DNA of 18,102 bases from an uncultured Muribaculaceae bacterium (GTDB taxonomy: Bacteria > Bacteroidota > Bacteroidia > Bacteroidales > Muribaculaceae), in the NCBI GenBank assembly GCA_910584905.1, contig CAJUCQ010000053.1, positions 1 to 18,102 of the forward strand. Reading direction: 5' to 3'. A model generated the notes under the pieces. The model was not told where the DNA came from and did not search any database. It saw nothing but the letters and a program-made list of their open reading frames with translations. This document shows positions 7,723-17,789 of the stretch, piece after piece; within the stretch, counting starts at the first letter, position 1; the number at the start of each line of letters is the position of its first letter. The translations under genes were made by a program, and so were the position numbers.

Positions 7723-9884
7723 TCGACAAGAGGAAGGATGAAAACAAAGCGGGCGCCGCCCCGATAGGCAGTGTCGACCCTCACATCGCCTCCCATAAGC
7801 CTGGCGATGAGCCTTGAGATGTAAAGCCCGAGGCCGCATCCGCGGACACTCATATCGAGCTGGCGGAAACGCTCGAAAATCACCTCTTCCTTCCCCTTGC
7901 GGATTCCTATGCCCGTATCGGTCACGGCGAACGTGATGGTGTTCGCATCCTTGTCGGGGGTGACACTCAGCGTCACCGAGCCTTTTTCCGTAAATTTAGC
8001 CGCATTGTTGAGCAGATTCATCAGCACCTGACTCACACGTTGCTTGTCCGTCACCATCAGCGTGTGTGCAAGCTCCTCGCCAGGCTCGAACACAAACTTC
8101 ACGCCGGGCGCTAAATTGTCAATGGTGTTGCTTACCGCAAAGTTGCATATATCAAGCACCGGCACAGCCATCTTTGCCACACTGAGCTGACTGCTTTCGA
8201 GCGAAGCCGCATCAAGGACATCGTTGACAAGACGCTGCATCAGCGCCACATTCAGCTCCACAATCCTGCCGAACTTGTCAAGAAACGGCTTCTTGTCTTC
8301 GGGGATGCAGTCAACAATAAGTTGCGAACACTCGGCTATTGCATTGAGCGGTGTGCGGATTTCGTGGCTCATATTGTTGATAAAATCCGTTTTCAGCTTA
8401 TCAGATGACTTGGCTTCGTCGCGCGCCGTAATCAGCTCGGCCTTTACCTTCCGGAGGTTGTCGCGCTCCTCGACGAGCGAAGCGTTTATGCGCTCGATTG
8501 TTGCGGCCGACGCGGCGGCGCGGCGTTTCTGACGCCAAAGCACGAAAGCCGCTCCACCGAGCAGAAGCACAAAAAAGATTGCGCACATGCCCACGATGCG
8601 CGTCGTCATCAGCTGGCGGTCGACAAGCTCGCGCTTCATGGCCTCGGTCTCGTCCTTGAAATCCCTCACCGAGTAGGCCACGGCAAGTTCGCGGATACTC
8701 TCGGCCTGACGGTTGGCAAGCCGCCGGCGCAACATGTCGGAGTACACGCGATAAGCCTTCAGCAACACATCCTTGTCGCCTATTCTCTCGGCGGCGGTGA
8801 TGAGGTCGTTGTAAATCATCTCGCGGTAAGGCAAGGGGCGCGAATTGTTGAGCACGCGGTTGAGAATCATCGGCACGGCCTTTTCATACTGTTCCGTAGC
8901 CATAAGATAGTAGATTTCCGCACGACGGTCGGTGCGGAGGTCATATTCGACATCCCCGTTGCGCGAGGCTATTTCCTGAATCTCATTCCAAAGGCGCTCA
9001 ACCTCCGGCCTGCGAAGCCCCGCCGAATTGGCGAGCATACGCCGGTAAATGTTATAGCGCGACGTATCGTAATTGCGGTAAATGCGGCCCTGACGCGCAT
9101 ACTGCACCTCCATCGAGTCGATGATTCGCAGAAGACTGCGGTCGCTGTCGAGCGCCTGTCGGAACAGACCGAAGTTGGTGAACGACACCGCATTGCGGCT
9201 GTAAACCGCATTGCGCACGGCACCCGTCGTGAGCGGAAGCTCGTCCATCGCCTCTTGAAGCTTCTCGGTATAGTTTTCAAGAGCCGGGCCCTCGCCGAGA
9301 TTGCCCATATACGCGCACAGAGTAAAAATAACCTCGAATTTTTCGTAAGGGTCGGTCGGCGGATTTGAAATATAGCGGGCGATAAGATTATTGAGATATT
9401 CCTCTATCGGCGCGTCGATTGTGACGCCGTGGCCGATATTGCACACCGTGTACATGATCTTGACAAAAAGAAGCGTCTCCTTGGCCAAGGCATCGCCCGA
9501 TGCGGCCTTCGCCCTTGCAAGAGCAAGACAATGATCCATCACCGCAGTGCTGTCCTGATAAAGATTGGCGCAATGGCGAAGCATGTCGAGTTCGGCCTCC
9601 TCGTCGCCCATACGGACGGCAAGGTCATAAATCGGAAAAACAAGCTGCTTAGTCCGATAGCGCGGACCGAGATCAAACAGGTTGTAGTATATCTTAAGGC
9701 TGTCGCGGGCTGAAGTTGCCGCCGTGAGCTCTGCCTCAAGGCCGGCACGCAACCTCGACTGCTCCTCGCGCGTGAGAGTATTCGCATCTGACGGCATAAA
9801 TCGCTCCGCGGCCGCCGGAGCGGACGACAACGCGCCGACTACCACAAGGGCAAGCACGAACAGGGCGTTATAGGCTTTCTTCAT
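7719..9884 (-). CDS. Membrane sensor histidine kinase with helical-repeat (TPR-like) periplasmic domain
   Basis: The 721-residue protein starts with a Sec signal (residues 1-26, ending APAAA). A periplasmic region of about 400 helical residues follows, with repeat-like aromatic and alanine spacing typical of TPR sensors. A transmembrane segment lies at about 427-450 and a coiled-coil linker at about 455-497. The HisKA domain carries the phosphoacceptor H507 in MSHEIRTPLN. The ATPase domain shows the N box NLLNNAAKF (623-631), G1 DTGIG (656-660), the F box FERFRQLD and G2 GCGLGL (682-687), all intact. There is no receiver or DNA-binding domain, and no response regulator lies beside it. It presumably senses an envelope signal and phosphorylates a partner encoded elsewhere. 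It heads the transcript that continues into the TamL-like gene. Confidence 0.93.
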   Translation of the reverse strand: MKKAYNALFVLALVVVGALSSAPAAAERFMPSDANTLTREEQSRLRAGLEAELTAATSARDSLKIYYNLFDLGPRYRTKQLVFPIYDLAVRMGDEEAELDMLRHCANLYQDSTAVMDHCLALARAKAASGDALAKETLLFVKIMYTVCNIGHGVTIDAPIEEYLNNLIARYISNPPTDPYEKFEVIFTLCAYMGNLGEGPALENYTEKLQEAMDELPLTTGAVRNAVYSRNAVSFTNFGLFRQALDSDRSLLRIIDSMEVQYARQGRIYRNYDTSRYNIYRRMLANSAGLRRPEVERLWNEIQEIASRNGDVEYDLRTDRRAEIYYLMATEQYEKAVPMILNRVLNNSRPLPYREMIYNDLITAAERIGDKDVLLKAYRVYSDMLRRRLANRQAESIRELAVAYSVRDFKDETEAMKRELVDRQLMTTRIVGMCAIFFVLLLGGAAFVLWRQKRRAAASAATIERINASLVEERDNLRKVKAELITARDEAKSSDKLKTDFINNMSHEIRTPLNAIAECSQLIVDCIPEDKKPFLDKFGRIVELNVALMQRLVNDVLDAASLESSQLSVAKMAVPVLDICNFAVSNTIDNLAPGVKFVFEPGEELAHTLMVTDKQRVSQVLMNLLNNAAKFTEKGSVTLSVTPDKDANTITFAVTDTGIGIRKGKEEVIFERFRQLDMSVRGCGLGLYISRLIARLMGGDVRVDTAYRGGARFVFILPLVE

Positions 9885-9987
9885 TTCATTTCACCGGCTC
9901 AAGGCTCTGCGCCCTGAAATCCGCAAGTATTAAGGCTATGCCCTGCACGCGCGTCACCGCAGCGGAGGGCCGGATATATTCAGATGA
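9885..9987 (-). other. Leader of the kinase/TamL transcript, about 95 bases
   Basis: From the predicted transcript start near 9980 to the ATG at 9884 the leader is GC-rich. Its ends are complementary (CCGGC near the start, GCCGG just before the start codon), so it could fold. It ends in ATGAAATGA, where a two-codon frame (ATG AAA TGA, 9889 down to 9881) overlaps the kinase start out of frame. No known riboswitch is recognisable. Confidence 0.4.
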
Positions 9988-10019
9988 CAAAAGTAACATT
10001 TATCCACCACCCGCGCAAA
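9988..10019 (-). promoter_or_regulatory. Bacteroidota-type promoter of the sensor kinase/TamL transcript
   Basis: On the minus strand, TACTTTTG (9995 down to 9988) fits TAnnTTTG exactly, and TTTG (10019 down to 10016) supplies the -33 element with a 20-base spacer. Both elements match the consensus, making this one of the two clearest promoters in the window. It is divergent from the glycosylase promoter, whose -7 element lies about 90 bases away. Confidence 0.8.
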
Positions 10020-10081
10020 TTTTTCTTCTGCTCATAAAGACAAAATCCGGCCGCCCCGCCCGTTTCGAGCAAGAAATTCAC

Positions 10082-10089
10082 TACCTTTG
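10082..10089 (+). promoter_or_regulatory. Bacteroidota -7 element for the AlkD-like gene
   Basis: TACCTTTG fits TAnnTTTG exactly. No TTG sits at the usual 19-21 base spacing; the nearest T run is GTTTC, about 16 bases upstream, so the -33 element is weak. The predicted transcript start near 10095 leaves a leader of about 26 bases before the ATG at 10121. It also rules out translation from the in-frame ATG at 9938. Confidence 0.65.
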
Positions 10090-10120
10090 CACTCCGACAA
10101 ACACCCTCCCCTCCATACAC

Positions 10121-10876
10121 ATGAAAACCGCCGAACAGATAATCCTCGCAATGCGAGCGGCCGCCGACGACAGCCGCCGTCAGGTCCTCGAACGCTTTTT
10201 CAAGACCGGACCGGGCGAATACGGCGAAGGCGACCGCTTCCTCGGCCTCCCTGTGCCGCTGACGCGCGCATTCGTCAAAAAAATCGGGACTGACATATCA
10301 TTCGAGGAAATCGAAATCCTTGCCGACAGCCCGTGGCACGAAGTCCGGCTCGCCGCATTCCTTCTGCTGGTCGAACAGATGAAAGCCGCCACGCCGTCGC
10401 CAAAACGCTCCCCGCTAATGTACGCCGCACGCCGAAGCGAAATCGCCGAATTCTACCTCCGCATAGCCCGTAAAGCCAACAACTGGGACCTCGTCGACCT
10501 CGCATGCTACAAAGTTCTCGGGAGCTACCTCACCCAACCTGACGCTTCCGGCAAGATGCCCGACAACACTATCCTCGACCGCCTGGCCGCAAGCACCGAC
10601 CTCTGGGAGCAACGCATAGCCATTGTCTCCACCTTGGCATTCATCCGCAAGGGCGATACTTCGGTCACGATGCGAATTGCCGACCTACTTCTCCCCCACC
10701 CCCACGATCTGATTCACAAAGCCGTCGGCTGGATGCTCCGCGAAGCCGGCAAACGCAATCCCGCGGCCCTCGACGCCTACCTCGAAGCAAACAGCGCCAA
10801 AATGCACCGCACCGCCCTGCGCTACGCCATCGAGCGCCTGCCCGAAGCCGAGCGAAAGGCATGGCTCGCAAGATGA
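10121..10876 (+). CDS. DNA alkylation repair protein, AlkD-like DNA glycosylase
   Basis: This 251-residue all-helical HEAT-like protein matches the AlkC/AlkD family, which removes N3- and N7-alkylated purines in the first step of base excision repair. The residues known from Bacillus AlkD are present in order: W122 and D126 in NNWDLVD, R165 in WEQRIAIVST, and W204 in AVGWMLRE. That supports an active glycosylase, although substrate range differs across the family. The frame is open back to 9938, but those 61 codons precede the promoter and show no family similarity, so I start at 10121. It is divergent from the sensor kinase and separated from ruvX by 88 bases containing a weak terminator and a new promoter, so it is probably its own transcription unit. 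Confidence 0.9.
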   Translation: MKTAEQIILAMRAAADDSRRQVLERFFKTGPGEYGEGDRFLGLPVPLTRAFVKKIGTDISFEEIEILADSPWHEVRLAAFLLLVEQMKAATPSPKRSPLMYAARRSEIAEFYLRIARKANNWDLVDLACYKVLGSYLTQPDASGKMPDNTILDRLAASTDLWEQRIAIVSTLAFIRKGDTSVTMRIADLLLPHPHDLIHKAVGWMLREAGKRNPAALDAYLEANSAKMHRTALRYAIERLPEAERKAWLAR

Positions 10877-10885
10877 CCCCGCCCC

Positions 10886-10910
10886 GACGCATCCGCGTCC
10901 CTTTTTCTTT
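10886..10910 (+). terminator. Weak intrinsic terminator after the AlkD-like gene
   Basis: Ten bases after the TGA there is a short perfect stem, GACGC (10886-10890) and GCGTC (10895-10899), around a 4-base loop, followed by CCTTTTTCTTT. The stem is only 5 bp, so termination is probably partial and some read-through into ruvX is likely. Confidence 0.5.
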
Positions 10911-10938
10911 CCATTCCGAAGAAAAAATGCTAACTTTG
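10908..10938 (+). promoter_or_regulatory. Bacteroidota-type promoter of ruvX-def-ettA
   Basis: TAACTTTG at 10931-10938 matches the -7 consensus exactly. TTT at 10908-10910 approximates the -33 TTG with a 20-base spacer. The expected transcript start near 10944 lies about 20 bases before the ruvX ATG. Confidence 0.75.
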
Positions 10939-10964
10939 CAAAAATAAACACCATCCGAACCGAT

Positions 10965-11393
10965 ATGGGCCGACTCTTGTCTATCGACTTTGGCCGCAAA
11001 CGCTGCGGCATTGCCGTCACAGACCCCCTGCGCATCGTTGCCACGGGGCTGACAACCATAGCGACAGCTTCGCTCGAAAAATTCGTCCTCGATTACATCG
11101 CGCGCGAAGGCGTCGACGCCATAATCGTCGGCGAACCGCGCGACATGCAGGGCCGGCCCTCCGAAAGCCAGCGATTCATGCGCCCGGCAATCGCACGCCT
11201 GCGCCGCGTCGTCCCGGACAACATACCCATTGAATTCTACGACGAACGCTTCACTTCGGTCATCGCTCACCGCGCCATGATTGACGGCGGACTCCCCAAA
11301 ATGGCGCGGCGCGACAAAGCTCTCGTCGACGAAATGTCGGCCACGATAATACTCAACGAATATCTCCAAAGCAAACAATATACACAGCAATGA
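10965..11393 (+). CDS. ruvX: RuvX/YqgF family Holliday junction resolvase-like protein
   Basis: The 142-residue RNase H-fold protein has the family's usual length and motifs: the N-terminal strand LLSIDFG with D8, GEPRDMQGRPSE (56-67), FYDERFTS (91-98) and the C-terminal DEMSATIILNEYL (122-134). YqgF proteins are variously described as a putative Holliday junction resolvase and as a nuclease in processing of the 16S rRNA 5' end. Its position in a transcript with peptide deformylase and a ribosome-associated ABC-F factor fits a translation-linked role. That is inference from neighbours, not from sequence. Its TGA overlaps the def ATG (ATGA at 11390-11393), which suggests translational coupling. 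Confidence 0.92.
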   Translation: MGRLLSIDFGRKRCGIAVTDPLRIVATGLTTIATASLEKFVLDYIAREGVDAIIVGEPRDMQGRPSESQRFMRPAIARLRRVVPDNIPIEFYDERFTSVIAHRAMIDGGLPKMARRDKALVDEMSATIILNEYLQSKQYTQQ

Positions 11394-11956
11394 AACTTCC
11401 CGTATATCTTTACGGCCATCCCGTCCTCAGGGCTGTTTCCGAGCCCCTCACCCCCGAATACCCCGACCTTGACAAACTCATCGAAGATATGTACGCATGC
11501 ATGTACGAATCCGAAGGCGTCGGGCTCGCGGCTCCGCAGATTGGCCGCAACATTCGTCTGGTGGTGATTGACGCCGACCCCGTGGCCGACGCATTCCCCG
11601 AATGCGCCGGACGTAAATTCACGCTCATTAACCCCGAAATCGAAATCCTCGAAGGCAAGACCGAAGTCCGTGCCGAAGGTTGCCTCAGCCTCCCCGGGCT
11701 CTCGGAGAACGTGCCGCGCGTCGAACACATACGCCTGAACTGGGTCGACGAGAAATTCCAACCCCATTCCGAAGAAATCTCCGGCTTCCTCGCCCGCATC
11801 GTTCAGCACGAATGCGACCACCTCGAAGGCAAACTCTACATCGACCACATTTCCCCGATTCGCAAACAGCTCATCCGTTCGAAACTCAACAACATCATCA
11901 ACGGAAAAGCGCGCGTCGACTACCTCGTAAAATACGCTCCTAAAAAAAGGAAATAA
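11390..11956 (+). CDS. def: Peptide deformylase
   Basis: Peptide deformylase is a cytosolic metalloenzyme that removes the N-formyl group from nascent proteins as they leave the ribosome. The 188-residue protein has all three family motifs: GVGLAAPQ (43-50), EGCLS (96-100) with metal ligand C98, and QHECDH (139-144) with ligands H140 and H144 and catalytic E141. The sequence between the first two motifs is of normal length and the tail is basic. Its start codon overlaps the ruvX stop, and 15 bases separate it from ettA. I see no sign of a second promoter, so the three genes probably form one operon serving translation. Confidence 0.97.
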   Translation: MKLPVYLYGHPVLRAVSEPLTPEYPDLDKLIEDMYACMYESEGVGLAAPQIGRNIRLVVIDADPVADAFPECAGRKFTLINPEIEILEGKTEVRAEGCLSLPGLSENVPRVEHIRLNWVDEKFQPHSEEISGFLARIVQHECDHLEGKLYIDHISPIRKQLIRSKLNNIINGKARVDYLVKYAPKKRK

Positions 11957-11971
11957 CTCCACTGAACACAA

Positions 11972-13657
<1,686 letters not shown>

Positions 13658-13679
13658 GCCGTCAGGCAATATAAAACCG

Positions 13680-13716
13680 AAACCGCCCGTGAATCCTGAG
13701 ACTCACGGGCGGTTTT
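13680..13716. terminator. Bidirectional terminator between convergent ettA and S41 protease genes
   Basis: A perfect 13-bp inverted repeat has arms at 13680-13692 (AAACCGCCCGTGA) and 13703-13715 around a 10-base loop. The A run of one arm and the T run of the other give a T tract on each strand: TTTT followed by ACGTCTATATCTT on the plus strand, and TTTCGGTTTTATATT on the minus strand. It lies 22 bases after the ettA stop and 12 bases after the protease stop, so it can serve both convergent operons. Confidence 0.9.
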
Positions 13717-13727
13717 ACGTCTATATC

Positions 13728-15329
13728 TTACCTGTCGGCGCGCCACTTCCCTTCGAGAAGTCGCTCATAGCGCTCGCGGTCATTTATCAGCCTGAGCGCT
13801 TCGACGTAGTCGGGGTTCAGCGGCGCCACCGCCCTGTAATAACTGCCCTTTTCATAGAGGTCGCGGCATATAAGTCCCTTCATGATTGCGCGCGCAAGCG
13901 GAGCCGACCGCTCCCACTCGTCGGCCTTGAACTCGATGCCGGCCTTGGCAGCGCGGTCGATAAGGTCCTGAACGAGACTGTCGGGGACCGTGAATCCGGC
14001 GTAGAAGGCCTCCTCCGTAGGATACGCCTTCAGCAACTCGGCGCGGTTGACATCGACATAGCCCACTATCGCACGGTTGAAGACGGCCTTGGCCATCAGG
14101 TCGCGGTAATACGACGAATAATGCGTCGTATCGACCGCCACAAACACATCGGGAGTGATGCCCCCGCCGCCATAGACCGTGCGGTGGCGACGCAGAGTCT
14201 CATAGCGCAACGAATCCGGCCGCGGGATTGAATCCTCATGCCAAAGTTCTCCGCTGCTCATGCGGTTGAGCATATCGAGGTGATACTCCTCCGACCGCCC
14301 TTTCTCATAAGGCTTCTGGATGCACCGCCCCGAGGGTGTATAGTAGCGCGAGGTCGTCAGGCGTATCATAGACCCGTCAGGGAAAGGAAACGGACGCTGC
14401 ACAAGCCCCTTGCCGAAGGTACGACGTCCCACGACGAGGCCGCGGTCGTTGTCCTGAAGCGCCCCGGAAAGAATCTCCGCCGCTGACGCCGTGTACTGGT
14501 TCGCTATCACCACCACGCGTCCGTCGAGAAAGTCGCCCTGCGTCTCCGTCACGAAGGTCTGCGAAGGCACCGACCGCCCCGACGTGCTCACCACAGGCGT
14601 ATTCTTGGGCAGAAACTCGCCGGCCATGTCGAATGCCGCGCCGAGATAACCGCCGCCGTTGCCCGAGAGGTCGATAATCAGATTCTTCATCCCCTTGCGC
14701 CGCAGACTGCGGATGGCTTCGCGCACCTCGGCGGCTGTGCTCTCGCCGAAACGGCTCACGGCGATATAGCCCGTCGTCGGGTCGGCCATGAACGTCTCGT
14801 CGACGCTGTAAATCGGAATCTCGTCGCGAACGAGGTCGAAATCAATCATCTCCTCACCGCGCTTGACGCTGAGACGCACCTCCGAACCCTCAGGCCCGCG
14901 GAGATGCTTCATCACATCCGTATTCTTCATCTTCTTGCCCGCAAGTACAGTGTCATTGGCCGCCACGATGCGGTCGCCGGGCAGAATGCCCACCTTCTGC
15001 GACGGGCCGCCCGTGATAGTCTGAATCACATACACTGTGTCCTCCACCATGTTGAACGTAATGCCGATGCCGCTGAACTTGCCCTCGAGAGGCGTCGTGA
15101 ATTCTTTGGTCTCGTCAGGGGTCGTGTACGACGAATGCGGGTCGAGCGTCTTGAGCATGGCGCGGATAGCCTCCGCCGTCAGCGCGTCAGCATCGACATC
15201 CTCGACGTAAAAACTCTCAATCAGTCCCTCGGCCGCACGCAGCTTCTGCGAGGGGGTCAGCTCCATAGGCTGAGCGAATGCCCCCGACGCACACAGCGCC
15301 AAGAGGCATAATACCTGAAATATTCTCAT
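13728..15329 (-). CDS. S41-family C-terminal processing peptidase (CTP/Prc-like)
   Basis: The 533-residue protein has a Sec signal (residues 1-20, ending GAFAQ), so it acts in the periplasm or is anchored from there. A PDZ domain follows at about 85-165, including the GGPSQKVGILPGD substrate-binding loop. The S41 core contains LSGNGGGYLG (221-230), nucleophile S282 in YTASAAEILSG, and K307 in RRTFGKGLVQ with Q311, the complete Ser/Lys set. The C-terminal region of about 190 residues is longer than the minimal core and matches the extended S41 form common in Bacteroidota. CTP proteases trim or degrade envelope proteins from their C-termini; the substrate here is unknown. The gene starts 4 bases after coaD and is the last of the parE-coaD-protease run. 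Confidence 0.93.
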   Translation of the reverse strand: MRIFQVLCLLALCASGAFAQPMELTPSQKLRAAEGLIESFYVEDVDADALTAEAIRAMLKTLDPHSSYTTPDETKEFTTPLEGKFSGIGITFNMVEDTVYVIQTITGGPSQKVGILPGDRIVAANDTVLAGKKMKNTDVMKHLRGPEGSEVRLSVKRGEEMIDFDLVRDEIPIYSVDETFMADPTTGYIAVSRFGESTAAEVREAIRSLRRKGMKNLIIDLSGNGGGYLGAAFDMAGEFLPKNTPVVSTSGRSVPSQTFVTETQGDFLDGRVVVIANQYTASAAEILSGALQDNDRGLVVGRRTFGKGLVQRPFPFPDGSMIRLTTSRYYTPSGRCIQKPYEKGRSEEYHLDMLNRMSSGELWHEDSIPRPDSLRYETLRRHRTVYGGGGITPDVFVAVDTTHYSSYYRDLMAKAVFNRAIVGYVDVNRAELLKAYPTEEAFYAGFTVPDSLVQDLIDRAAKAGIEFKADEWERSAPLARAIMKGLICRDLYEKGSYYRAVAPLNPDYVEALRLINDRERYERLLEGKWRADR

Positions 15330-15333
15330 CTTT

Positions 15334-15816
15334 TCAATCTATTTTCTTGGGGAGAAACGGGCTTACGTCCACGCCATAGCCCGCAAGCTCGCGGACAACG
15401 CTCGACGAAAGAGCGCTCAGCTCGGGTAGACTATATAATAAAACCGTTTCAAGCCCTGAAAGTTTGCGGTTCATGTCGGCCATGTCGCGCTCATACTCGA
15501 AATCCTTGACCGAGCGCACTCCGCGAAGCAGAAATTGCGCCCCGGCGGCCCGGGCGGCATCCACCGTAAGCCCCGTGTAGCACACGACGCTCACCTTCTC
15601 GTTGCCATCGTAAAGAGCCGCTATCGCCGCCGCGGCCTCGGCGCCCGCGCTCCCGTCTACATCCTTCGACGCATTCACACCCACGGCGATGACTATACGG
15701 TCGAAAAGCGCGAGTCCGCGCTCGACCACCGACGCATGCCCGGCTGTAAACGGCCGGAACGAACCCGGAAAAAGCGCCACACGCTCCCCGCCGGCTGACT
15801 CATTCGAGGGCTTCAT
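15334..15816 (-). CDS. coaD: Phosphopantetheine adenylyltransferase, with an altered active-site region
   Basis: CoaD transfers AMP from ATP to 4'-phosphopantetheine, the penultimate step of coenzyme A synthesis, and acts as a cytosolic hexamer. The 160-residue protein has the nucleotidyltransferase signature FPGSFRPFTAGH (16-27) with catalytic-site H27, the RGVRSVKDFEYE stretch (98-109) with its two conserved arginines, and the SSS near 137-139. Two deviations stand out. R21 occupies the position that is usually Asp in GSFDP or GTFDP, and the usual loop-and-helix EERV/EKRV segment after K51 is replaced by an alanine- and glycine-rich stretch (52-68). The ATG lies inside the topoisomerase gene, giving a 17-base overlap. 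A GTG at codon 13 could also start the core domain. The family call is firm. Confidence 0.9.
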   Translation of the reverse strand: MKPSNESAGGERVALFPGSFRPFTAGHASVVERGLALFDRIVIAVGVNASKDVDGSAGAEAAAAIAALYDGNEKVSVVCYTGLTVDAARAAGAQFLLRGVRSVKDFEYERDMADMNRKLSGLETVLLYSLPELSALSSSVVRELAGYGVDVSPFLPKKID

Positions 15817-17764
15817 CTTCGTTTATCTTGCGGTCGTCCTCGACGACGAGGTTGTCAATAATGAAATTTTGGCGCTCCATCGTGTTCTTTCCCATATAGA
15901 ACTCCAGCACCTCGGCCACGCCGTCCTCTTTGCGAAGGCTCACGCGGTCGAGACGGATACCCTCGCCGATAAAGCCCTCGAACTCCTCGGGCGAAATCTC
16001 GCCGAGACCCTTGAAGCGCGTGATTTCGGCATTCTGCCCGAAACGCTCTATCGCCGCCAGTCGCTCCTCGTCCGAGTAGCAGTAGACCGTATCGTCCGAC
16101 GGCGCATCTCCGCCCTTGCGGCGCGACGATGCCGTCCGCTTGGCCGTCTTCTTGTTGCGCACGCGGAAGAGCGGCGTTTGCAACACATACACGTGACCCT
16201 TCTTGATAAGGTCCGGGAAGAACTGCAGGAAGAACGTTATCATCAGCAGTCGGATATGCATCCCGTCGACGTCGGCGTCAGTGGCGATTATCACCTTGTT
16301 GTAGCGGAGATTGTCGATGCCGTCCTCGATGTTAAGAGCAGCCATCAGCAGATTGAACTCCTCGTTTTCGTAGAGCACCTTCTGCGTCACCCCGAACGTA
16401 TTGAGCGGCTTGCCACGGAGCATGAACACGGCCTGAGTGGCCACATTGCGGATTTTTGTTATCGACCCGCCGGCCGAATCGCCCTCAACGATAAAGATGC
16501 TCGACGCGTTCTTCAGCTCCTCGTTGCCGCGCGCATCGCTCAGATGCACCGTGCAGTCGTAGAGCTTCTTATTGTGAAGATTCACCTTTTTCGCCGTCTC
16601 GCGCACCTTCTTCGTCAGCCCGGCCATAGCCTTGCGCTGCCTCTCCGAGTCGACAACCTTTTTAAGTATCGCCTCGCCTACGCTGAGATCGCGGTGAAGA
16701 TAGTTGTCAAGCTCGCGCTTGATGAAATCGCCTATAAACTTGGCCACGGAAGGACCCTCCGGCCCAACGTCGCGCGACCCGAGCTTTGTCTTTGTCTGCG
16801 ACTCGAACACCGGCTCCTCCACCTTGATGGCCACGGCCGCAATCATGCCGTTGCGAATGTCGGAATACTCGAAGTTACGCCCGAAATAATCCTTGAGCGT
16901 GCGGCTCACTGCCTCCTTGAACGCGCTCAGATGCGTGCCGCCCTGCGTCGTGTGCTGGCCGTTGACAAACGAATAATACTCCTCGCCGTACTGATTGGCG
17001 TGGGTCAGCGCTATCTCTATGTCATCGCCCTTGAGGTGGATTATCGGATAAAGAGGCTCCTGCGTCAGATTCTCGCGCAACAGGTCGAGCAGACCGCGGC
17101 GCGACACAAAGGCCTTGCCGTTGAACACCACGCGGAGTCCCGTGTTGAGGAACGTATAATTTTTCAGAAGAGGCTCGATAAACTCGTCGCGATAGCGGTA
17201 GTCGCGGAAAATCGACGCGTCGGGCGTAAAGCATACATACGTGCCGTTCTCCATATCAGTCGCCTCAATCCCGCTGTCCTCGACAAGCTCGCCGCAGGCA
17301 AAAAGCGCCCGCCGACGCTGCCCGTCGCGATGGCTGATGATTTCAAAACGCGTCGAAAGCGCGTTCACAGCCTTGATGCCGACACCGTTGAGGCCCACCG
17401 ATTTTTTAAACGCCTTCGAATCGTACTTGCCGCCGGTGTTCATCCGCGATGCCACCTCGATAAGCTTTCCCAGCGGGATGCCGCGCCCATAGTCGCGCAC
17501 CACCACCTCCGCCTCGGACACATCGACACCTATCTGCCGCCCGAAGCCCATCATATACTCGTCGACGGCATTGTCAAGCACCTCCTTCAACAGCACATAG
17601 ATGCCGTCGTCAGAGTTCGTTCCGTCGCCGAGTTTACCGATATACATGCCCGGTCTGCGCCGGATATGTTCGTTCCATACCAGCGTCTTAATATCATCCT
17701 CGTCATATCCGGCCGTGCCCGCAGGCACCTCAGGCAAGTTTGCGTCAAATAAATCCTCTTCCAT
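15800..17764 (-). CDS. parE: DNA topoisomerase IV subunit B (type IIA topoisomerase ATPase/TOPRIM subunit)
   Basis: The 654-residue protein is a GyrB/ParE subunit. The GHKL ATPase domain (about 25-225) shows EVLDNAVDEY (61-70), DYGRGIPLG (91-99) and VGLNGVGIKAVNALS (123-137). The transducer domain contains QTKTKLGS (323-330) with its switch lysines. TOPRIM motifs are FIVEGDSAGGS (424-434) and ATDADVDGMH (494-503), followed by FKGLGEISPEEF (584-595). Length and the compact C-terminus fit Bacteroidota ParE better than GyrB, but separating the two with certainty needs a tree. With ParC, which is not in the window, it would decatenate replicated chromosomes. It heads a transcript with coaD and the S41 protease, from a promoter about 26 bases upstream. 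Confidence 0.92.
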   Translation of the reverse strand: MEEDLFDANLPEVPAGTAGYDEDDIKTLVWNEHIRRRPGMYIGKLGDGTNSDDGIYVLLKEVLDNAVDEYMMGFGRQIGVDVSEAEVVVRDYGRGIPLGKLIEVASRMNTGGKYDSKAFKKSVGLNGVGIKAVNALSTRFEIISHRDGQRRRALFACGELVEDSGIEATDMENGTYVCFTPDASIFRDYRYRDEFIEPLLKNYTFLNTGLRVVFNGKAFVSRRGLLDLLRENLTQEPLYPIIHLKGDDIEIALTHANQYGEEYYSFVNGQHTTQGGTHLSAFKEAVSRTLKDYFGRNFEYSDIRNGMIAAVAIKVEEPVFESQTKTKLGSRDVGPEGPSVAKFIGDFIKRELDNYLHRDLSVGEAILKKVVDSERQRKAMAGLTKKVRETAKKVNLHNKKLYDCTVHLSDARGNEELKNASSIFIVEGDSAGGSITKIRNVATQAVFMLRGKPLNTFGVTQKVLYENEEFNLLMAALNIEDGIDNLRYNKVIIATDADVDGMHIRLLMITFFLQFFPDLIKKGHVYVLQTPLFRVRNKKTAKRTASSRRKGGDAPSDDTVYCYSDEERLAAIERFGQNAEITRFKGLGEISPEEFEGFIGEGIRLDRVSLRKEDGVAEVLEFYMGKNTMERQNFIIDNLVVEDDRKINEDEALE

Positions 17765-17789
17765 GTGCAGATATTAAATGCATTTCCCA

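Noticed and set aside
5341..7767. Long plus-strand open frames opposite the TamL-like gene
   Set aside because: The minus-strand protein has a lipobox, POTRA-like region and Omp85 loop motif. The antisense translations have no recognisable features.
7723..7839. N-terminal extension of the TamL-like frame by 39 codons
   Set aside because: The extension is arginine-rich, lies wholly within the kinase ATPase domain and would move the lipoprotein signal away from the N-terminus.
9938..10120. N-terminal extension of the AlkD-like frame by 61 codons
   Set aside because: The exact -7 element at 10082-10089 lies inside the extension, and the translated sequence has no family similarity.
15689..17752. 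A very long open frame (687 codons) on the plus strand opposite parE and part of coaD
   Set aside because: It mirrors a fully conserved ParE in the opposite direction, its translation is rich in His, Arg and Leu without domain motifs, and no promoter of its own is visible. Strong codon bias in GC-rich genes leaves antisense frames open.
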